From Streptomyces nojiriensis (lineage in GTDB: Bacteria; Actinomycetota; Actinomycetes; Streptomycetales; Streptomycetaceae): a stretch of DNA of 64,000 nucleotides. This document shows, piece by piece, positions 20,301 through 28,747 of this stretch. How positions within the stretch are numbered: position 1 is the stretch's first letter; the number at the start of each line of letters is the position of its first letter. A model generated the notes under the pieces. It worked only from the letters and a program-made list of their open reading frames with translations, was not told the DNA's origin and made no database searches. The position numbers were made by a program, and so were the translations under genes. The DNA lies in assembly GCF_017639205.1 (NCBI RefSeq), contig NZ_CP071139.1, positions 8,307,501-8,371,500 of the forward strand, read 5' to 3'.

Positions 20301-20647
20301 CCGCCGAACGGCGCGTGCGCGGACGGGAGTTCTCGGTCCTGCTCGCACTCGGCACCCCGCGCCGCTCGCTGGCCCTCGCGTCCGCCGCCGAGGGCGGGGT
20401 GCTGATCGCCATCGGGTCCGCGGTCGGGACCGGGCTGGGCATCGCCCTCGTCCATCTGATGGCGCCCCTGGTCGTGCTGACACCCGCCGCCGGGCGGCCG
20501 TTCCCGCCCGTACAAGTGGACATGCCGTTCTGGCAGACCGTGCTCACGGTCGCCGCCATCGCAGCCGTCCCCCTGCTGTCGGCCGCGCTCAGCGGCCCCC
20601 GGGGCGGCGACATCGCCGCCCGGCTGCGTCCCGTGGAGGAGATGTGA
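17357..20647 (+). CDS. FtsX-like ABC transporter permease 1
   Basis: 1096 residues, GTG start at 17357 with GGGAGG about ten bases upstream. An N-terminal membrane helix (LAVAVLLTVLITATTLTAL) is followed by a periplasmic-type region of about 240 residues. Then come several helices of a first FtsX domain (about 295-420; ALQLAVLSTAALLLVSHIL), further helices to about 545, a second large extracellular domain, and a final FtsX-like block near 955-1090 (FSVLLALGTPRRSLALASAAEGG). This is the duplicated-FtsX layout of MacB/LolE-type exporters that move lipids, peptides or lipoproteins using mechanotransmission. The cargo is unknown. The stop overlaps the next gene start (GTGA). Confidence 0.92.
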   Translation: MLGFVVRRLRGRWPLAVAVLLTVLITATTLTALTAFTRGVGEEGLRRALTGTAQPRTTVVITSGHPADARAKDDQAVRAFADEVFGRLPVASESVARSRSYGLPGVAASGRDADLTLLAALGKDHVRLLAGEWPAPVAAPPAAGAPPAPTQVAVPRAALARLGLAESALPAPVRLDDRFGGAPLTVLVTGVYRATDPDAAYWRLDPLGGREVQADTFAIYGPLLVDDSAFTTGGLLQNHRLTLLTPDLRTVRAAEAEAVRTATDPASVTLERAGSLRTATELPTLLAELSAGTVVARSTLLMGALQLAVLSTAALLLVSHILTVRQEPERVLLTARGASRRRLGALTAAESLLLALPAAVLAPLLTPPLLRLFGRFGPLGRVHLEIPDTWLVWPVAGGCALACVLLTTLPSVLRGASAAVLRRVGSRQALVTGAARSGVDLAVVVLAVLGYQQLSQYGGTDAPAPGASAGGGLGVDPVLVAAPALALCGGTLLVLRLLPFAARAGGRLAARGRSLGPALFGWQLARRPGRATGPVLLLVLAVASGILALGQHVGWSASQRDQADFATAGGLRISGSSMSPMGQGGRYAALPGGDRLIPVVRREQKLPDGKPADFVALDAVKAGERVPLRADLRGGHGMRELFTPLAAGDPGTAAAPASPGVALPGSPRRIDLDVSVRSSRISWAAVSLVLRDRFGATYGTPAVTLPEGGDTTLPFLLDALTGAPVGSAATPLTLAGIRLSYAGDGDHPGDGSELTVRRIGVSDTGDGAATGVTVPADAADWRTSLPQGNGPQRVPEVIPVPAGSTDLLRLRYWGGFGTLQGANTVVFPAPAGPAPTAVPAVATTRYLRSLGAAVGDTVRVTLDGAGVPVRITASVDSLPVAGRSALAVDLHLLGRFLLESVGQQPPSPTEWWLPAGSAADPVPARAADKLREGARIERVQLREEITERLLDDPLSAGPQSALAALAAACAVLAAIGFATSTAAERRVRGREFSVLLALGTPRRSLALASAAEGGVLIAIGSAVGTGLGIALVHLMAPLVVLTPAAGRPFPPVQVDMPFWQTVLTVAAIAAVPLLSAALSGPRGGDIAARLRPVEEM

Positions 20648-23550
20648 CCACCCCGCCGTCCGCCACCCCGCCGTCCGCCACCCGGGCGTCGTCCGCCCCG
20701 GCACCTGCCGCCCCCCCTTCGTCCACCGCCCCGCGGCCCGCGCCCTGGGTCAGGACCCGGCTGCGGGCGGCGCCACTGGGCACCCTGCTCGGCGCCGCGC
20801 TGGCCTTCGTCGCCGTCCTGCTGGCCGCCGCGCTGCCGCGGGCCCAGGACCGGGGCGCCGACCAGGCCCTGCGGTCCTTCCTGGAACACAGCGCGGCCGG
20901 CAACGCCGGCCTGCAGGTGACCGCGCCCTCCCCGGACAGCGGGCAGAGCGCCCAGGCCCTGGACGCCACGCTGGAGAAACTGCTCGCACCGACCGGATCC
21001 ACCTTCCGCGTGGACCCCGGGTCGGTCGTCCACGGTGCGCGCACCACCAAGCGGCAGGAGCTGACGAACCCGGAACTCGACCGCCCCTCCGGCTTTCCGC
21101 CCAGCATGAACCTCCTGCACGTCCGCCAGGCCGAGGCCCATGTGAAGCTGGCGGAAGGGCACTGGCCGAGCAGCACACCCACGGCCCCCGCGCAGGCCGC
21201 CCCCGGGGAGATGGCGCCCCTCCAGGTCGTCCTCTCGCAGAAGGCCGCCGCGACCCTCGGCGCCCGCGTCGGATCCGTCCTGAACATCGCGCCCCGAGTG
21301 GACGCCACACCGTCCGTCGAGGTCGTCGGCCTCTACGCGGTCCTCGACGAGACCGACGGCTTCTGGACCGGCAACCTGGGGTGCCTCGCCCGCGCCTGCG
21401 AGCACTACTACAACGAGAACCTCGCCTGGGACGTCGACGCCCTCGTCGGCACCGGGGACCTCGACCGAATGAGCACCTGGAGCCGCACCGCCGAGGACTT
21501 CTGGCAGCTGCCGGTGGACATCGGCCACCTGCGGGCCGACCGGCTCGACGCCACGAGGAAGGACATCGCCTCGTACCTCGCCGGACCCACCGCCGCCACC
21601 CTCGCCCGGGAGACCGGCCGCGCGCGGCTGCACACCACCTCGTGGCTGCCCGAGCGGTTCGAGGAAGCCCGCGCCCGTACCCAGGCCGCGGCACCGCTCG
21701 CCGCGATCGGACCCGCCGGGGTCGGCGGCGTCGCCTTCGTCGTCCTGTGCCTGGCCGGCGCACTCGCGGCCGACCGCCGCGACGCCGAACTGCGGCTGCT
21801 GCTCGCGCGCGGCGGCTCGCGCGCCGCCATCGTCGGCCGGCTCCTCGGCGAGGGCGCCGTCACCGTACTCCCGGCGGCCGCGGCCGCCACCGCGCTCGCC
21901 GTTCTGCTGCTGCCCACCCCCAGGCTCGTGCCCGCACTGCTCTCGGCCGCGGCCGTGGCCCTGCTCGCCCTGCTGGCCTTCCCCGTACGGGCCGCCGTAC
22001 TGCTGACCCCGGCCCGCCCCGCCGGGCGGTGGCGCAGGCCCGTGGCCGAACTGCTCGTCCTCATCGCCACCGCAGCCGCCGTGGTGGAGGTCCGCCGCCG
22101 CGGGGTCGCCCCGCCCGGCAGCGACCTCGACCCGCTGCTCATCGCGGCCCCGCTGCTGCTCGCCCTGTGCGGCGGGCTGCTGCTGGCCCGGCTCCAGCCG
22201 GTGGTCACCGGATGGCTCGCCCGGGCGGCCGGCCGCGGCTCCGGACTCGTCGGCTTCCTGGGACTCGCGCGGGCCGCCCGCGGCCCGGCGACCACCGGCA
22301 CACAGGCCCGCGGCCGGACCGGCCCCTCCGTCCTGCCGATGGTCGCGCTGCTCGTCGCCATCACCACCGGGGGATTCGGCGCCGCCGTGCTGCAGTCGGT
22401 GGACTCGTCCCGGCTGGGCGTGGCCCGGCTGACCGTAGGGGGCGACGCGGCGATATCCGCGTACGGGAAGACCCCGCTCCCGGCGGGGCTCGCGAAGGCC
22501 GCGGGCGAGCTGCCGGGCGTACGGACCTCCGTGCCGCTGTGGATCGACCACGACTCCTCCCTGCACGGCACCACCGTGAGAGCCAGCCAGGTCACGGTGA
22601 TCGCTGCCGAGCCGGCCGCGTACGCGGAGCTGTCCCGGGTCCTCGGCTGCGGATCCTTCGACCCCGCCCTGCTGGCCACCAGCGGTGCGCCGTCCCCCGA
22701 TGCCCCGGTGCCCGCGCTGTTCAGCGCGCACCTGGCCGGACAGGCCAGGCAGGGCGGCACGTACACGGTGCAGCCCGGCGACGGCGGGGAGCTGAAGGTA
22801 CGGGTCGTGGGCATGGTCGACTGCACCCCGGCCCATCCGGCGCGGGACGCCGCGACCGTCGTCGTGCCGGCGGGCGCCGCGACGGCCCTCATGGGCGGCG
22901 CCGACCACCCGAACCGGTGGCTCGGCCTCGGCGACATCGACAGTGACCGGCTGCGCGCGCTGGTGCGCTCCAAGCTCCCGGCGCCGTCCGCGACTCCCGC
23001 CCGGGCCCCGGCCCCGATCCCCGGTTCCGGTTCCGCTGCGGGCCCGGCCCCGCTCGACGACGTGTATCCCGTGCACACCAGCGCCGAGGCCGTCACGGAA
23101 CTGGGCGCCGATCCGCTGCAGCGCTCCGCACAGCGCCTCTTCTGGGCCTCCATGGCCGGAGCGGCGGGCTTCGCCCTGCTGGCCGTACTGCTGACGCTGA
23201 TGCGGACCGTCCCCGAACGCGCGGCGCTGCTGGCCCGGCTGCGCACCATGGGGCTGCGCCGCAGGCAGGGCGTGGCGCTGATCCTCGCCGAGACCCTGCC
23301 GCAGACCCTGGCCGCGACGCTGGGCGGGGCCCTGGTGGCGGCGGCGGCCGTGGCCCTGCTCGGCCTGGCTATGGACCTGTCCACGCTGGTCGGCGCGCAC
23401 GTGCCGAACGGAGTGCAGCTGACGGCGGGGCCCGTCCTGACCCAGGCCCTGGGCCTGGCCGCCCTGGTCGCCGCGGCCGTGTGCGTCGAGGCGGCGACAT
23501 CCGGGCGACGGCAGATCACCACCGAGTTGAGAGCGGGAGACCAGCGTTGA
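20644..23550 (+). CDS. FtsX-like ABC transporter permease 2
   Basis: 968 residues from the GTG at 20644, overlapping the upstream stop by four bases. It has the same architecture as the previous gene: a Pro/Ala-rich cytoplasmic start, helix 1 near residue 35 (LGTLLGAALAFVAVLLAAAL), an external domain with a Cys pair (NLGCLARACEHYY), a helical block from about 350 to 550, a second external domain and a last block (SMAGAAGFALLAVLLTLM ... TMGLRRRQGVALILAETLPQ). The two permeases probably form a heterodimer. Translation is coupled to the ATPase that follows (TTGA overlap). Confidence 0.92.
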   Translation: MTTPPSATPPSATRASSAPAPAAPPSSTAPRPAPWVRTRLRAAPLGTLLGAALAFVAVLLAAALPRAQDRGADQALRSFLEHSAAGNAGLQVTAPSPDSGQSAQALDATLEKLLAPTGSTFRVDPGSVVHGARTTKRQELTNPELDRPSGFPPSMNLLHVRQAEAHVKLAEGHWPSSTPTAPAQAAPGEMAPLQVVLSQKAAATLGARVGSVLNIAPRVDATPSVEVVGLYAVLDETDGFWTGNLGCLARACEHYYNENLAWDVDALVGTGDLDRMSTWSRTAEDFWQLPVDIGHLRADRLDATRKDIASYLAGPTAATLARETGRARLHTTSWLPERFEEARARTQAAAPLAAIGPAGVGGVAFVVLCLAGALAADRRDAELRLLLARGGSRAAIVGRLLGEGAVTVLPAAAAATALAVLLLPTPRLVPALLSAAAVALLALLAFPVRAAVLLTPARPAGRWRRPVAELLVLIATAAAVVEVRRRGVAPPGSDLDPLLIAAPLLLALCGGLLLARLQPVVTGWLARAAGRGSGLVGFLGLARAARGPATTGTQARGRTGPSVLPMVALLVAITTGGFGAAVLQSVDSSRLGVARLTVGGDAAISAYGKTPLPAGLAKAAGELPGVRTSVPLWIDHDSSLHGTTVRASQVTVIAAEPAAYAELSRVLGCGSFDPALLATSGAPSPDAPVPALFSAHLAGQARQGGTYTVQPGDGGELKVRVVGMVDCTPAHPARDAATVVVPAGAATALMGGADHPNRWLGLGDIDSDRLRALVRSKLPAPSATPARAPAPIPGSGSAAGPAPLDDVYPVHTSAEAVTELGADPLQRSAQRLFWASMAGAAGFALLAVLLTLMRTVPERAALLARLRTMGLRRRQGVALILAETLPQTLAATLGGALVAAAAVALLGLAMDLSTLVGAHVPNGVQLTAGPVLTQALGLAALVAAAVCVEAATSGRRQITTELRAGDQR

Positions 23551-24509
23551 ACACCGACCAGCCGACGTACGAGGAGCTGCGCCGCCGGGCGACGGCCGCC
23601 GCCGAGCCGCGCACCCCGGCGGGGGCGGACGCCGCGATCGCCTGCGACCGCCTGGTCCGGATCTTCAGCCAGGACGGCATCGAGGTACAGGCCCTCCAGG
23701 GGCTGGAGCTGACGGTCGAGCAGGGCGACCTGCTGGCCCTCGTGGGCGCCTCCGGCAGCGGCAAGTCCACCCTCTTGAACATCCTGGCGGGCCTGGACGT
23801 CCCCACGGCCGGCAGCGCGGCGGTCGCCGGCTACGACCTGCTGGAACTGTCGGCACGGGACCGGCTGCGGTACCGGCGCGAAGCGGTCGGGTTCGTCTTC
23901 CAGCAGACGGCCCGCAACCTGCTGCCGTTCCTGACGGCCGCCCAGAACGTGGCCCTGCCGATGCAGTTGAAGGGCGACAGCCCCCGCCGCGGCGCGGGCG
24001 CACGCCGCGCGGCCAGGGTCGGGGAGATCCTTGAGGCCCTCGGGATCGGCGACCTGGCGCACCGGCACCCGGCGCAACTGTCCGGCGGCCAGCAGCAGCG
24101 CGTCGCGATCGCCGTGGCCATGGCGAACGACCCCAAGGTGCTGCTCGCCGACGAACCCACGGGCGAACTGGACTCCGAGACGGCCGCGGCGGTCTTCGAG
24201 ACCTTCCGGACCGTGAACAAGGAACTCGGCGTGACGGTGGTCATCGTGACGCACGACCCGATGGTGGCGGGCGAGGTCCGCCGGACCGTGGCGATCCGCG
24301 ACGGCCGCACCAGCAGCGAGGTCCTGCGCCGCCTGGTCACGGACGAACACGGCGAGGAATCCATCAGCGAACGCGAGTACGTCGTCCTCGACCGCTCCGG
24401 CCGCGTCCAGCTCCCCCCGAAGTTCCTGGAGGCCCTGGGCATGGAACACCGCGTGGCGGTCGACTTGGCCCCGGACCACATCGAACTGCGCCCGGACGGC
24501 GCCCACTGA
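23547..24509 (+). CDS. ABC transporter ATP-binding protein
   Basis: 320 residues. The start is a TTG at 23547 overlapping the permease stop (TTGA), preceded by GCGGGAGA. Walker A GASGSGKSTLLN near residue 73, signature LSGGQQQRVAIAVAM, Walker B VLLADEPTGELDSETA and switch VTHDP are present. The C-terminal extension after residue 260 (VLDRSGRVQLPPKFLEALGM) resembles a small SpoVT/AbrB-like or regulatory tail and is longer than in most LolD-type ATPases. It is the third gene of the coupled permease-permease-ATPase operon. A terminator hairpin follows. Confidence 0.94.
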   Translation: MNTDQPTYEELRRRATAAAEPRTPAGADAAIACDRLVRIFSQDGIEVQALQGLELTVEQGDLLALVGASGSGKSTLLNILAGLDVPTAGSAAVAGYDLLELSARDRLRYRREAVGFVFQQTARNLLPFLTAAQNVALPMQLKGDSPRRGAGARRAARVGEILEALGIGDLAHRHPAQLSGGQQQRVAIAVAMANDPKVLLADEPTGELDSETAAAVFETFRTVNKELGVTVVIVTHDPMVAGEVRRTVAIRDGRTSSEVLRRLVTDEHGEESISEREYVVLDRSGRVQLPPKFLEALGMEHRVAVDLAPDHIELRPDGAH

Positions 24510-24514
24510 GTGCC

Positions 24515-24552
24515 GACGGGCCGGACGAGGTGATGCCCAGGTCCGGCCCGTC
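24515..24552. terminator. Bidirectional terminator hairpin
   Basis: A perfect 12-bp stem GACGGGCCGGAC (24515-24526) with its complement at 24541-24552 and a 14-base loop, between the ABC operon end and the convergent acetyltransferase. Confidence 0.65.
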
Positions 24553-24561
24553 CGCTCGTCT

Positions 24562-25440
24562 CTACAGGTCGAGCTGGTACTGGAGTGTCGTGTGCGTGGG
24601 CAGGTAGCCGAGGCTGTCGCTGATGTGTCTCATGTGCGTGTTGCTGTCGGCGGTGTCGGTCAGGAGGCCGCCGAGGTCCGGGTAGTGCCCGTGGGCGTGT
24701 CGGATCGACTCGGCCTTCATCCAGCGGCCGAGGCCGTGTCCGCGGTGCTCGGGCAGCACGCCGGTGCCGTAGTGCTGGGCATCACCCGTGCCGCCGCCGG
24801 GCACGACGAGTTCGGTGAACCCGGCGATCGAGCCGTTGGAGGTGTCGATGGCGACGACGGTGTGCAGGTGGTCGCCGCGCTGTTCGACGGCCTTCGCGGC
24901 AGCCCGGACCCGGTCCACGTCCCAGGTCGTGGTGCCGTGGTCGGTGTCCTCCATGGGCATGTCGTCCATGGCGCGACGCGAGTCGGCGAAGGTCTGGGCG
25001 AGATCGTCGGGCACGGTTCCCTGCCAGGACGCCAGCCGGTAGCCGGAATGCGGACGCTCAATGATCCCTGCCAGGGAGGGGATGTCCACATCGGCCAGGG
25101 GCAGGCGGGAGTACCTCAGGGTGAGGACCTTGCGGAAGCCGCGGGCCGGCAGGAAGTGGTCGCCGGGCGATCCGGCCCCGGCCTGCGCCACGACGCAGCG
25201 CCGGGTGTTGTCCCGGGCGGCGGCCACGGCAGTGTCGAGGAGCCGGGAGCCGACGCCCTGGCGGCGCTCCACGGGATGGACGTGGACGGTCAGTTCGGCG
25301 AGGTGCGCTTGTCCGCCATCGAACAGGCGCAGAAAGGCCGTCCCGACAGGGTTGGCATCGGCGTCGGACGCCAGCCATGCAAGGCGTCGGCTGTGCGCCC
25401 CGTGAGCGGGGTCGGTCAGTGGGGTGATGCGGAGCGACAA
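24562..25440 (-). CDS. Tandem-GNAT acetyltransferase
   Basis: About 292 residues from a TTG at 25440 (GGAGA four bases upstream); an upstream in-frame TTG at 25467 is possible. There are two GNAT domains. The first has the acetyl-CoA loop RRQGVGSRLLD near residue 75, preceded by a VHVHP strand. The second has LPEHRGHGLGRWMKAESI near residue 240 after GTGV. N- plus C-terminal GNAT pairs of about 290-300 residues are common in Streptomyces and often modify small amines or antibiotics, but the substrate cannot be inferred. It is convergent with the ABC operon. Confidence 0.88.
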   Translation of the reverse strand: MSLRITPLTDPAHGAHSRRLAWLASDADANPVGTAFLRLFDGGQAHLAELTVHVHPVERRQGVGSRLLDTAVAAARDNTRRCVVAQAGAGSPGDHFLPARGFRKVLTLRYSRLPLADVDIPSLAGIIERPHSGYRLASWQGTVPDDLAQTFADSRRAMDDMPMEDTDHGTTTWDVDRVRAAAKAVEQRGDHLHTVVAIDTSNGSIAGFTELVVPGGGTGDAQHYGTGVLPEHRGHGLGRWMKAESIRHAHGHYPDLGGLLTDTADSNTHMRHISDSLGYLPTHTTLQYQLDL

Positions 25441-25631
25441 GGTGTCTCCGTCGTGAGGAGGTGGCAAAGGTCAGTACGCGGGCTCAACTGCTGGGCACTC
25501 CTGCGCATGTGCTCCACACCTCCTCGTCGACGGTGCCGGTCCGGATCAAAGTGGACGGCTGGGAGAACGTAGCCGGTCCGTCGGCTCCTCGGCAAAGGAT
25601 TAACCGAGGCTGCTGCGGCCGCGGGGTCACA

Positions 25632-25824
25632 GCCACTCACTCATCCCGCGCTGCCCGGCCGTGACCACCATCGACATGGGCTTCTGCCCCTGCTCGACCG
25701 CGAGATGGACCTTGGTGGTCGGCCCACCTCGCGAGCGCCCGAGACCGTGGTCGTCCGGCTCGACCTCAACGCCGCCGGGCGGCTCCTTCCGAAGATCCCC
25801 CTTTTGACGGCTCCGGCGGCGCTC
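25632..25824 (-). pseudogene. IS5-family transposase remnant
   Basis: Reading the minus strand from about 25824 gives a fragment typical of the middle of IS5-family DDE transposases: KGDLRKEPPGGVEVEPDDHG, then LGRSRGGPTTKVHLAVEQGQ and KPMSMVVTAGQRG. The 5' part with the first catalytic Asp and the 3' part are absent, and no terminal repeats are seen. It abuts the stop codon of the following hypothetical gene, so the insertion may have defined that C-terminus. Confidence 0.7.
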
Positions 25825-26325
25825 TCAGTGAAGCTGCTGGGTGCCGACGCCGTCATGGACGAAGACGGACCGGGTGTCGGTGGAAGGGTAGCTCTCCTTC
25901 AGGGTGAAGGCCTGGGGCGCGCCGCCGGCGGGGGAGTCCGGGGCTTCGAAGTACAGGACGTAGGTCTTGGAGGCGGCCGTCTCGCTCTCCAGCTGCAGCC
26001 AGCCCACGACGCCGGCAGCCGGAAAGGTACCGGTCGCGGTGATGGTGGTCTTCGCGGTGCCCTGCTGGAGGGCGAAGGCGGCCGTGCCGAGGTCCAGACG
26101 CTTGCGGGCGCCGTCCTTCCAGCGCTGGAAGAGCGTGATCCACTCCTCCGGCCATGGGCCGCCGGTCGCCGTGGGCGGCATGTCGCTCTGCAGCCGCTCC
26201 AGGATGTCGTCGGCATTCGCCACGACGTCGTCGTAGTCCCACAGATCGAATGCGAAGCCCATGTGGACCTTGTCGGTGGCACGGAACATCGGCCGGATGT
26301 GGAGCTCGAACACGGGAGTGCGCAT
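25825..26325 (-). CDS. Hypothetical protein, likely partner of a (broken) tyrosinase-like gene
   Basis: 166 residues from the ATG at 26325 (GGAGGT about 11 bases upstream). The N-terminal half is acidic and helical (FDLWDYDDVVANADDILERL, GPWPEEWITLFQRWKDGARKRLDLG). The C-terminal half is beta-rich (TTITATGTFPAAGVVGWLQ, KTYVLYFEAP, DTRSVFVHDG). I do not recognise a named domain. It follows the degenerate tyrosinase-like gene on the same strand, and I infer they formed a pair. Its last codons run into the IS5 remnant. It may be expressed without its partner. Confidence 0.65.
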   Translation of the reverse strand: MRTPVFELHIRPMFRATDKVHMGFAFDLWDYDDVVANADDILERLQSDMPPTATGGPWPEEWITLFQRWKDGARKRLDLGTAAFALQQGTAKTTITATGTFPAAGVVGWLQLESETAASKTYVLYFEAPDSPAGGAPQAFTLKESYPSTDTRSVFVHDGVGTQQLH

Positions 26326-26396
26326 GCTGGCCGTACACCTCCATCAGAACGCTGTTGAGTGTGATCTCCCCGATCGGCTCGGGTGGTTGCTGTGGC

Positions 26397-26868
26397 TCAC
26401 CCTGCGGCGTGGGGGAGGCCCTGTACGGCTGGGCGGAGCGAGTACGTCGAACGCGGCGTTGAGCCGATCGGTGTACCCGTGCCGACAGCCCAGCGCCAGC
26501 GTGTCGGCGAGCCCTTCACGTAGCCGGCGAACTCGGCCTGATTGCTGTCGTGGAGCACGATGTCGGGGGTGTTCGCCGGCAGCGGCGTCGACGGGCTCGC
26601 GTCACGGCCGGAGTCCAGGCCGGGCCGCGAGAACGCGGCCGGGAGCCGGCCCGTCGCCTGTGGGCGGAACCAGCCCCAGTACGGCAAGTCGCTGCCGTGT
26701 TCGCACGGGCCGACGGACCCGTCGCTGTGGAAGCACAGCCTGGAAGCCGTACCCGCTCATGTCGTCCGGATCGGCGGTCGAGCTTGCGCGCAGGATGTCG
26801 ATCGCATACATGAGGTCGCTCAGCTCGCTCGGGCTCAGGGAGTTGATGTCCCGTCGACTTCTGGCCAT
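26397..26868 (-). pseudogene. Degenerate tyrosinase-family copper protein
   Basis: Starts well (ATG 26868 with GGTGGAG): MARSRRDINSLSPSELSDLM, AIDILRASSTADPDDMSGYG. After FQA the frame must shift by one base near 26740. It then reads FHSDGSVGPCEHGSDLPYWGW, in which CEHGSDL normally precedes the FLPWHR copper motif and PYWDW comes about 35 residues later, so the copper-binding block is deleted. The rest (ATGRLPAAFSRPGL, TPLPANTPDIV, FAGYVKGSPT) fades into an unrelated tail. The enzyme would lack the His ligands of both copper sites. Assignment rests on pattern recognition of the family; confidence is moderate. Confidence 0.55.
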
Positions 26869-26989
26869 CGCTCCACCTTCGGCTCGGCTCTCCCTATACG
26901 TATCAGCAGGAGCGCTGTGGCGCACGTCACAGTGGTGGCGTGTCCGTGTGAAGGGGTGTCGGGGGTGTGGCCCCACGAGTTTGGTCCGG

Positions 26990-27165
26990 CTGTTCGGGTG
27001 GTTGGGGTCCGTAGAAGGCGGAGAGGAGGAAGGCCCGTTCGAGCCGGCTGTCTTCTCGCCGGTTCGCTGCGGATCGCGGAACCTGAGTTGCGGGTCGCCG
27101 GGGCGAGTCCGGCGTAGGCGGCGAGGGAGCCGGCCGGGCTCGGGACGATCGGTGCGGCTGCTTTC
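26990..27165 (-). pseudogene. IS110-family transposase remnant (approximate limits)
   Basis: Minus-strand reading gives AGSLAAYAGLAPATRNSGSA and, in another frame, RLERAFLLSAF, which match the C-terminal (transposase_20) part of IS110/IS900-type transposases. Frames are broken between them and no start or DEDD domain is visible. This and the IS5 fragment at 25632 show repeated insertion and decay in this stretch. The surrounding bases between 26869 and 27336 hold nothing else I can support. Confidence 0.5.
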
Positions 27166-27336
27166 GCCGCCAGGCGACTCCACGGTTTCTTCGGCTTCTT
27201 CGTCCCGGGCGGTGTCTTCGGGGCCGCCTGCCCCGATGGGGTGAACCGTCCGGGGGCTCGCCCCCACCTCGCTCGCCCGGCCTGCCGGACGGATACCCTT
27301 CCGTCCTGTCTGTACACAAATGAGGCAGGTGTGGGC

Positions 27337-28389
27337 ATGACCCAGGTCCTTGAGTATGAGAGCAACGCCATCGTCGAGTTGCTGGGTGTTCTCCCGGCGG
27401 ACCGCGATGCGGAGTGGCTGAAGAACTCCCTTCAGCAGGCGATCATGGTGGAGATCGCGACCATCGGCCCGTACGCGAGCGCCCTGTGGTCGATCAAGGA
27501 ATCGAATACGGCGGTCGCCAAGAGCATCCGGGAGATCATCTTCGATGAGATGACCCACATGGGACTGGTGTGCAACATGCTCACCACCATCGGAGGGACG
27601 CCGGTCCTCGCCGATCCCAAGGTGGTGCCCAAGTACGAGCGTGCGCTGCCGGGGGGTGTGAGACCTGAACTCATCGTCTTCCTGGAGGGGCTGACCAAGG
27701 ACTCGGTCGAGATGTTCTCCGAGATCGAGCGCCCGGATCACCCGGTCGCCCAGTTCAGCGCCTTCGCCACCATCGGGGCCTTCTATACCGAGATCGAAGA
27801 GGCGTTCGAGGCGCATCAGCAGCTGATCAGCGGCGACCGGCAGATCGACTTCTCCCTTGAGAACCACGGCCAGGGCAACAAGATCGTTCCGATCGACAGC
27901 ATCGAGAAGGTGCGAGCCGCGATCGAGATCATCAAGGAGCAGGGCGAGGGCACCTCCGCCTCACCCGAGAACCCCTTCCCCGGCAAGCCCGGCGAGCTGG
28001 CGCACTTCTACGTGTTCCGGGAGATGTTCCGCGGCAAGAAGCTGATCAAGGTGTCGGAGAATCCGGTCGTCTGGGACTTCAAGGGCGACGATGTCCCGCT
28101 GCCCCCGGCCTTCCCCATGGGGCGGGTTCCCGAGGGCGGTTGGGCCAACGGCGGGCCGAACGTGCCCTCGCCCGAGGTTCAGCAGGTGCTCGCAGCGTTC
28201 AACAAACACTTCAGCGAAATGCTGCGGGCGCTGCAGGCAGCCTGGGTGACGGGTGACTCGGACATGCTGTTCCCGGCGATCGGCCACATGGGCGGGATGC
28301 GCACCGAGGCGCGGAAGCTCGTTCAGCTGGAGCTGCCCGACGGCAGCGGGAAGACCTACGGGCCGGAGTTCCTGTACGTCGAGGAGTGA
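27337..28389 (+). CDS. Ferritin-like protein of the iminophenyl-pyruvate dimer synthase (VioB-like) family
   Basis: 350 residues from the ATG at 27337 (GAGGCAGG upstream). The first 150 residues form a ferritin-like four-helix domain with metal-ligand-type residues: MVEIATIGPYASAL near residue 30, IFDEMTHMGLVCNML near 70 (ExxH), and a third helix with FYTEIEEAFEAH near 155 (ExxE/H). This matches the fold used by VioB/StaD-type enzymes that dimerise oxidised tryptophan, and by many unassigned relatives. There is no tryptophan oxidase, RebO/VioA or other pigment gene nearby, so a violacein-type pathway is not supported. The moderate GC and older IS remnants upstream fit transfer. Confidence 0.85.
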   Translation: MTQVLEYESNAIVELLGVLPADRDAEWLKNSLQQAIMVEIATIGPYASALWSIKESNTAVAKSIREIIFDEMTHMGLVCNMLTTIGGTPVLADPKVVPKYERALPGGVRPELIVFLEGLTKDSVEMFSEIERPDHPVAQFSAFATIGAFYTEIEEAFEAHQQLISGDRQIDFSLENHGQGNKIVPIDSIEKVRAAIEIIKEQGEGTSASPENPFPGKPGELAHFYVFREMFRGKKLIKVSENPVVWDFKGDDVPLPPAFPMGRVPEGGWANGGPNVPSPEVQQVLAAFNKHFSEMLRALQAAWVTGDSDMLFPAIGHMGGMRTEARKLVQLELPDGSGKTYGPEFLYVEE

Positions 28390-28747
28390 GAGCCTGCGGC
28401 CTGCCGGCAGCGACCGGACCCGCTCCGACAGCCCGTTCCGGGCCGGTTCGGTCTTGCGGACCCCTGACCTCTCCTTGGCCCAGCGGTACAGCGCTGCAGC
28501 AGCCTCACCAGACAGCCCGGTGCCAGGGGCTCCGCCGTGCTCCGCGTCTGCCCCAGGGCCCCGGCCGCCCGTGCCTCGGCGGCAGTAGCCGGACCCGCAC
28601 CTCACGGGTCCGGGACTTCGCCGGCGCCGCGTCCGCCAGCCCAGGCGGAACCGGTCCGGATGGACGGCCTGGTGCCGGTGCGGAGTCGGCGGCCGGGAAC
28701 CGCGACCCCGGACGAAGTCGTTCACGGGTGGGACGGAGCCGTACTGC
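28390..28747. other. Intergenic stretch, no supported feature
   Basis: About 360 bases between the ferritin-like gene and the end of the next minus-strand gene. Open frames exist on both strands, but none has a ribosome site, family resemblance or plausible composition. No terminator or repeat was seen. Confidence 0.4.
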
